From: Bifidobacterium biavatii DSM 23969
GTDB lineage: Bacteria; Actinomycetota; Actinomycetes; Actinomycetales; Bifidobacteriaceae
Length of the DNA stretch: 41,520 nucleotides
Assembly: GCF_000741165.1 (NCBI RefSeq)
Contig: NZ_JGYN01000018.1
Span: 1 to 41,520, forward strand
Direction of reading: 5' to 3'
Positions 37,715-41,520 of the stretch are shown one piece after another. A program made the position numbers and the translations under genes. Numbering within the stretch: the first letter of the stretch is position 1; the number at the start of each line of letters is the position of its first letter. The notes beneath the pieces were generated by a model. It saw only the letters and a program-made list of their open reading frames with translations, did not search any database and was not told where the DNA came from.

Positions 37715-38656
37715 TCATTGCCGAGATAGGCGAGTCACGTGCCGTACGTCCGAGAGGAATGATCTTAGTCGCTTTTCCCGTTTACGGTTGTCGCAGAATC
37801 GGCATTCCCAGTACGACAGCACTATCCATCCTTCATCTGCGAGCTCTTGCCGTCCCCGCAACGCTTCCTTCCATTGGATCGCATGCTCGTTTTGCCATAT
37901 GCGCAGCGTCTCGGGAGGAAGTGCCTTCCTTTTGCATTCCGAACGGTCGTGCCACAGGCATGGGTCCACAAATATCATGAGCCGATATTTCGGCAACACG
38001 ATGTCCGGCGGACCTGGATAGCGATCATCGTACTTACGGAACCGGAATCCGTTGCGAAACAGGCACGACCTCAACTGAGACAGCAGCGGTTCCATATACG
38101 AGGATTTCTCGGCCGTCGTCACGTTTTGGGAACCGGCGACCTGCAATGCGTAGAACATGCCCAGATCCTGTTCGTCCGAACTGTATTTGAAGGATATCCT
38201 GACGTCCGGGGCCACGATTCTCGCGATCGTGCGTACCGTCTCTTTCGCTTTCTCTAGGGATTGTGATGTGCCGTGTGCGTCCAGCTCGGGAATCGTATAC
38301 ATCCATTCATCTTGGATGTTCTCGATGAATGCGGTGACTCCCTTGAGCTTGGCCGGTTCAGGCGCGGGTGTCACTGTATGCTGTTGTTTTCGGATCTCCC
38401 GATTATTGCGGGGGCCTTTTGACGTCAGATGGTATCCGTGACATTGAGGACACAAGTAATAGCGGCATTCCTCTTTGGCGGAGACGGCGCCGCGACGTGC
38501 ACGGCGTGTCGATGCCAGCGCAATTTTGGCGTCCAGTTCGGTGCTGTATCGAATCTTGCCGCACGATCTGGTCGTCTCCTGATGATCTATATACTTCCAC
38601 TTCTGCCGTCGCATCTGAAATATGCGAGCTTTCTGCTTCGGCGTTTTCAGTCCCAT
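37715..38656 (-). CDS. Vsr-like endonuclease fused to a zinc-binding N-terminal region
   Basis: 313 residues from ATG 38656, which has GGGAGG just upstream; an in-frame ATG at 38758 adds unlikely sequence. Residues 188-300 resemble the very-short-patch-repair (Vsr) endonuclease: GFRFR, PGPPDIVLPKYRLMIFVDPCLWH with Asp218, Trp235, His236, and a GWIVLSYWEC end. Residues about 36-85 contain CRYYLCPQCHGYHLTS, a compact Cys/His site seen in small actinobacterial phage proteins. Residues 100-185 are unassigned. Usual Vsr proteins are about 130-150 residues and work with Dcm methylases; none is in view. It may be a defence nuclease or a solitary repair enzyme. Confidence 0.78.
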   Translation of the reverse strand: MGLKTPKQKARIFQMRRQKWKYIDHQETTRSCGKIRYSTELDAKIALASTRRARRGAVSAKEECRYYLCPQCHGYHLTSKGPRNNREIRKQQHTVTPAPEPAKLKGVTAFIENIQDEWMYTIPELDAHGTSQSLEKAKETVRTIARIVAPDVRISFKYSSDEQDLGMFYALQVAGSQNVTTAEKSSYMEPLLSQLRSCLFRNGFRFRKYDDRYPGPPDIVLPKYRLMIFVDPCLWHDRSECKRKALPPETLRIWQNEHAIQWKEALRGRQELADEGWIVLSYWECRFCDNRKREKRLRSFLSDVRHVTRLSRQ

Positions 38657-38916
38657 GGCGCCTCCCGGCAACGGCGAATGCGGATGATCTCCCATTGTCC
38701 CACAGCCGATACAAACCTTCAACGGGAGGGGAAACGAACTTGACTGTATTTCGTACACATGCAGGTTTGTGAAATCTCACTGTGCATCATCTTTTCTGCA
38801 GGATGGACCGTATGCCGCCAATATCTCGAACGGATTTAGCAACAGATGCACTGTCTGCCTCTCATATCGGCATTCACTGGCTGTGATGCACCACATCGCA
38901 GCAAGTCGGATATCAA

Positions 38917-39309
38917 TCAAACAATGATGGAAACCAGCAGCACCAGCTCAATCGCGGGGGAGACGGACCGCTTGACGGCCGCATGACGCTTGTCGGGACT
39001 GCCGGCAAACAGCACACCACGGCAGCGAGCGCCATCGACAAGGTGCCGGCAGACATCACCGTCAAACCTACGACAGATCGTCCGCTCAGCGCAATTAACG
39101 CGCCCAATAGGGCCATGATGCCGAGGAACAGATTGTAGATGCCCTGTTATAAGCCATTTCTTTTGTGTTGACTCGGCTTCTCGAACTGAACGGATGATGA
39201 TTTCCATGGTCTTCGGTTCGGTCCACCGTAACGATTCGAGCATGAAGATCAACACGTGAAGCAGCCCGGCAAGAATGGCGAATGTGCAGGATGCAATGAG
39301 CATGCGCAC
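38917..39309 (-). pseudogene. DUF1304 membrane protein, inactivated by several frameshifts
   Basis: The start (MLIASCTFAILAGLLHVLIFMLESLRWTEP, a hallmark of DUF1304 proteins) is intact, with GAAAGG before ATG 39303. The family continuation AYN(Q)GIYNLFLGIMALLGAL is present but spread over two other frames (changes near 39165 and 39148), and the last part (SPDKRHAAVKRSVSPAIELVLL) returns to the first frame (third change near 39000). Intact members have about 120 residues and four membrane spans. Confidence 0.8.
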
Positions 39310-39426
39310 TTCCTTTCATGTGGAAATACGGGACGCATACGGGGTAGCAAGTTCACGTCCATCCTTGCCACCAATCTGGAAGACATTGCACTATCCCGAC
39401 TGTCACGAAAGGTGCTCGCACACATC

Positions 39427-40479
39427 ATGGCCGATTACAAGGGCATTCCGCTGGTTTCGATTCCCGAGTTCGTGCGTGCGGCGGCCGAGTGTGAAATGAT
39501 GGTGGTGGACACCGAAACCACCGGTTTGCATGCGGGCGCGAGGGTGATCGAGATCGGTGCGCTGTTGGTGCGCAACGGCGAACCGTGGATGGTGTGCGAC
39601 GAACTGTTGGATCCGGGCTGTGACCTGCCGGCTGGCATCACCGTGCTCACCGGCATCAAGGAATCGGATCTGCAGGGAAAACCGGACTCGGAAGACATGT
39701 GCCGCCTGTTTTGCGAAGCTGTCACTCCGGATATTCTCGTTGTCGGGCATAACATTCGGTTTGATTTGCGCATGCTCGGCGGCGCGCATCATCCGATGCT
39801 CCAATACGCGGCCATGAGCGAGGATACGCTGGATTTGGCAAAGACGCTGCTGCCGAACGCGCCGTCGCATTCGTTGCAGGCCGTGATGCGGCTGCTTGGC
39901 TTTGATGAGATCGAAGAGCATCGCGCGTTGTCGGATGCATGGTGGACGTGGCGTTGCTGGGATCGGCTGACTGATGTGCAGCAGCCGATCGTGTTGAGTC
40001 CGCGTGAGGTTGGTCTGGAGCGCATACGGCTTGGCGAGGATCGCAAGCGCAAGGCGGCCGGGTTGCTCACGGGCCGCCGGATGGACGACCGTGGACTTGA
40101 ACCGGTCAACGACAAGCCATCGCTTGATTTGCCGGTGCTGGAGACGTACGAGTGCGGCGTGAATGTCAGCCATGTGGAACATTGCGAGCTGCTTGCCGGC
40201 TATGGTTACGATGCGTGGGTGTGGGTACGCGTTGAACGCGGCGTGAAGGAGACTGGTCCGTTGGCGGGCACGCCAACGTATTGGACGTGGCTTGACGGCG
40301 TGCGTATCGGCGACATCACGCCGTTGCAGATGGCGCGTCATTGCGGCCAAGTGCCGGGCGGCAACGCGATTTTGATCGCGCATGTGCCTAACAGACAGGC
40401 GGATAAGGATCGTGGCGTTCATAATCTGCGTATTCAGTTGCCCGCGCCGCATGAGGAACGAGATCCGGAGGAATTCTGA
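39427..40479 (+). CDS. Host DEDD exonuclease with shared C-terminal domain
   Basis: 350 residues from ATG 39427 (no strong ribosome site; GTG 39412 is an alternative). Exo I MVVDTETTG (Asp28, Glu30), exo II GHNIRFDLRML and exo III EHRALSDAWWT make a DnaQ-like DEDDh domain. The second domain repeats the prophage protein's pattern: PVNDKP, ECGVNVS, YGYDAWVWV, TPTYWTWLDG, HCGQVPGGNAILIAHVPN, LRIQLP. It lacks the last 150 residues of the prophage protein. Single gene, divergent from the DUF1304 pseudogene. Likely a housekeeping exonuclease of bifidobacteria; precise role unknown. Confidence 0.85.
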   Translation: MADYKGIPLVSIPEFVRAAAECEMMVVDTETTGLHAGARVIEIGALLVRNGEPWMVCDELLDPGCDLPAGITVLTGIKESDLQGKPDSEDMCRLFCEAVTPDILVVGHNIRFDLRMLGGAHHPMLQYAAMSEDTLDLAKTLLPNAPSHSLQAVMRLLGFDEIEEHRALSDAWWTWRCWDRLTDVQQPIVLSPREVGLERIRLGEDRKRKAAGLLTGRRMDDRGLEPVNDKPSLDLPVLETYECGVNVSHVEHCELLAGYGYDAWVWVRVERGVKETGPLAGTPTYWTWLDGVRIGDITPLQMARHCGQVPGGNAILIAHVPNRQADKDRGVHNLRIQLPAPHEERDPEEF

Positions 40480-40644
40480 GAGTGATCGTGGCCGGTCCTT
40501 CGTGCGCATGGTGTTGCAGATGGCGGGATGCCGCCGAATTTAGTCGCCGTTGTATTCCGTTTCGTCGTTTGGACTTGCATTTCGCCGGGATCTTGGGAGA
40601 TGCTCTGGGGAGTCATATATGTGTGAGCTGATCTACCAGAATAT

Positions 40645-40684
40645 GCATGATGCCGGTCTTCTCGCGGGAGAAAACCGGCATCAT
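40645..40684. other. Long perfect hairpin
   Basis: TGATGCCGGT and ACCGGCATCA (10 bp), extended by a further near-perfect TCTC/GAGA stem. It lies just after the small minus-strand frame 40686-40826 and could terminate it, though no T-tract follows. Confidence 0.55.
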
Positions 40685-40685
40685 A

Positions 40686-40826
40686 TCATCCTGCGTCCGC
40701 GTACCATCCGGCGCTGTCGTCCAAATGCCCGGTGCCGTGATCGTTACGATCGTCGTGACCGACGTTGGTTGAGACCGGAGTGTTGAGCAGATAGGTTTCC
40801 GCGAAGTCGAGCGGGGTCGTCACCAT
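40686..40826 (-). CDS. Small peptide candidate (46 residues)
   Basis: MVTTPLDFAETYLLNTPVST... ending AGWYADAG, from ATG 40826 with AAAGGA 6 nt upstream and followed directly by a strong hairpin. Helical first third, then Asp/His/Gly-rich tail. It may be a small secreted or modified peptide, but no maturation genes are seen within the window. Low certainty. Confidence 0.45.
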   Translation of the reverse strand: MVTTPLDFAETYLLNTPVSTNVGHDDRNDHGTGHLDDSAGWYADAG

Positions 40827-40829
40827 GAT

Positions 40830-41445
40830 GTTCCTTTCAGTTACGTTTGCGGGCCCAAGACAACGGCATTCCCCTTGCCGTTGGATCAATGCTGACACGG
40901 AATGTTCCGCATCGCAATGGGTCGGTTAGAGGTGTTAACTCTACCCGGTTAACGGTTCGGGCTATAACGTTCGAGGCTGTTCTGCACCGGATCCAAACAA
41001 GATTCGCCGGAAGCATATTCCGGCGAATGTGAAGGATGGTTTGCATGACGAGAGGCTGCTGGAAGATGCACTGTTGCGTTGTGCCGGCAGACGGTTGATG
41101 TTGTAACGCGGCTGCGTGATTGTCCAAGTGCTATTGGTGCGCGATGATGCGTTACGTGTGTTGGCAATGAACGGTGACTGGTGGTGGTCTTTGCGATGGG
41201 GATTGCGGTGATATGTCGTCTATTGGTTGTGTGTTGTTCATCTGGGTGTTGTTTTTGGGGTTTAGGATGGTTGTAGACGTGGTTTGGTGCGTTTGCGACA
41301 CGCCGAGGGAGTCGTGTGTTTTCAGTGGTTTTGGGGTGTTGTTGTGTTTGTTGGTTTGCGTGGTTGTGGGTTGTCGTGTATGTTTATCTCTTGCTGCCGG
41401 TCAGCGAGTGGTTCTCTTCTTTGGGGTTGCGGACTGATCGTGTGG
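40830..41445. other. Intergenic region before the rRNA operon
   Basis: About 600 bp with no convincing gene. It contains two GTTAAC palindromes (near 40935 and 40949, 8 bp apart) and a G/T-rich stretch from 41170. Parts may hold rRNA promoters. Confidence 0.5.
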
Positions 41446-41449
41446 TGGT

Positions 41450-41520
41450 GGTTTGAGAACTCAAGAGCGTGTTTGTACTACTTTTAGAGTCAATGTTTTG
41501 ATGCCAGTTTGTTGTCCGCC
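41450..41520 (+). promoter_or_regulatory. rRNA operon leader with antitermination-like element
   Basis: TTTGAGAACTCAAGAGCGTG followed by TTTGTACT is the characteristic box region found in leaders and spacers of actinobacterial rRNA operons. The 16S gene itself should begin shortly beyond the window. Confidence 0.65.

Noticed and set aside
41174..41487. Hydrophobic plus-strand frames at the right end
   Set aside because: They lie in G/T-rich DNA upstream of the rRNA leader, lack ribosome sites and look like chance Val/Leu/Cys-rich frames.

Overview
The window is most of an integrated tailed-phage (siphovirus) genome in a high-GC Gram-positive host, followed by about 4 kb of host chromosome. 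Bifidobacterium is the best guess. The reasons are about 60% GC, strong AAGGAGG-type ribosome sites, actinobacterial types of terminase, portal and replication protein, and an actinobacterial rRNA-operon leader at the right edge. The genus is inferred, not proven. The left end of the prophage (attL) lies outside the window, which begins inside the endolysin gene.

Almost all phage genes are on the minus strand, so the genome reads from right to left. Positions 33.5-35.9 kb hold the lysogeny switch: an HTH repressor, an ImmA-type protease and a DEDD exonuclease (plus strand), divergent from a Cro-like HTH gene. Positions 24-33 kb are the early region: small overlapping genes, SSB, a replication initiator with iteron-like repeats inside its gene, an HNH nuclease, an RNase T-like exonuclease and a DUF3310 protein. 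Positions 22-24 kb are accessory: a plus-strand cassette with its own promoter and terminator, a Gly(CCC) tRNA-like gene, a PBECR4-like nuclease and, directly upstream of it, a 250-nt structured non-coding stretch ending in a strong terminator. Positions 12.8-22 kb are packaging and head genes (HNH, terminase, portal, MuF with a toxin-like tail, scaffold, capsid, head fibre, connectors, major tail protein). Positions 0-12.8 kb are tail and lysis genes (frameshifted chaperones, tape measure, Dit, Tal, baseplate/fibre proteins, four small receptor-binding-like proteins, holin, GH25 endolysin).

The integrase (36.1-37.3 kb) reads toward a 3' tRNA fragment, the probable attR, followed by a strong terminator. 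Beyond it are a Vsr-like nuclease with an added zinc-binding N-terminal part, a DUF1304 pseudogene with several frameshifts, an exonuclease that is a paralogue of the prophage exonuclease, and the leader of an rRNA operon.

The observations most likely to be new are: (1) two 10-nt G homopolymers at the 3' ends of two genes in the receptor-binding array, placed so that slippage would switch translational coupling to the next gene, one now in the coupled frame and the other not; (2) the pseudoknot-capable RNA, terminator and PBECR4 nuclease unit, which is laid out like a type III toxin-antitoxin or an attenuation leader; (3) two plus-strand genes lying antisense inside minus-strand early genes; (4) a shared, unnamed C-terminal domain in the prophage and host exonucleases on either side of attR.
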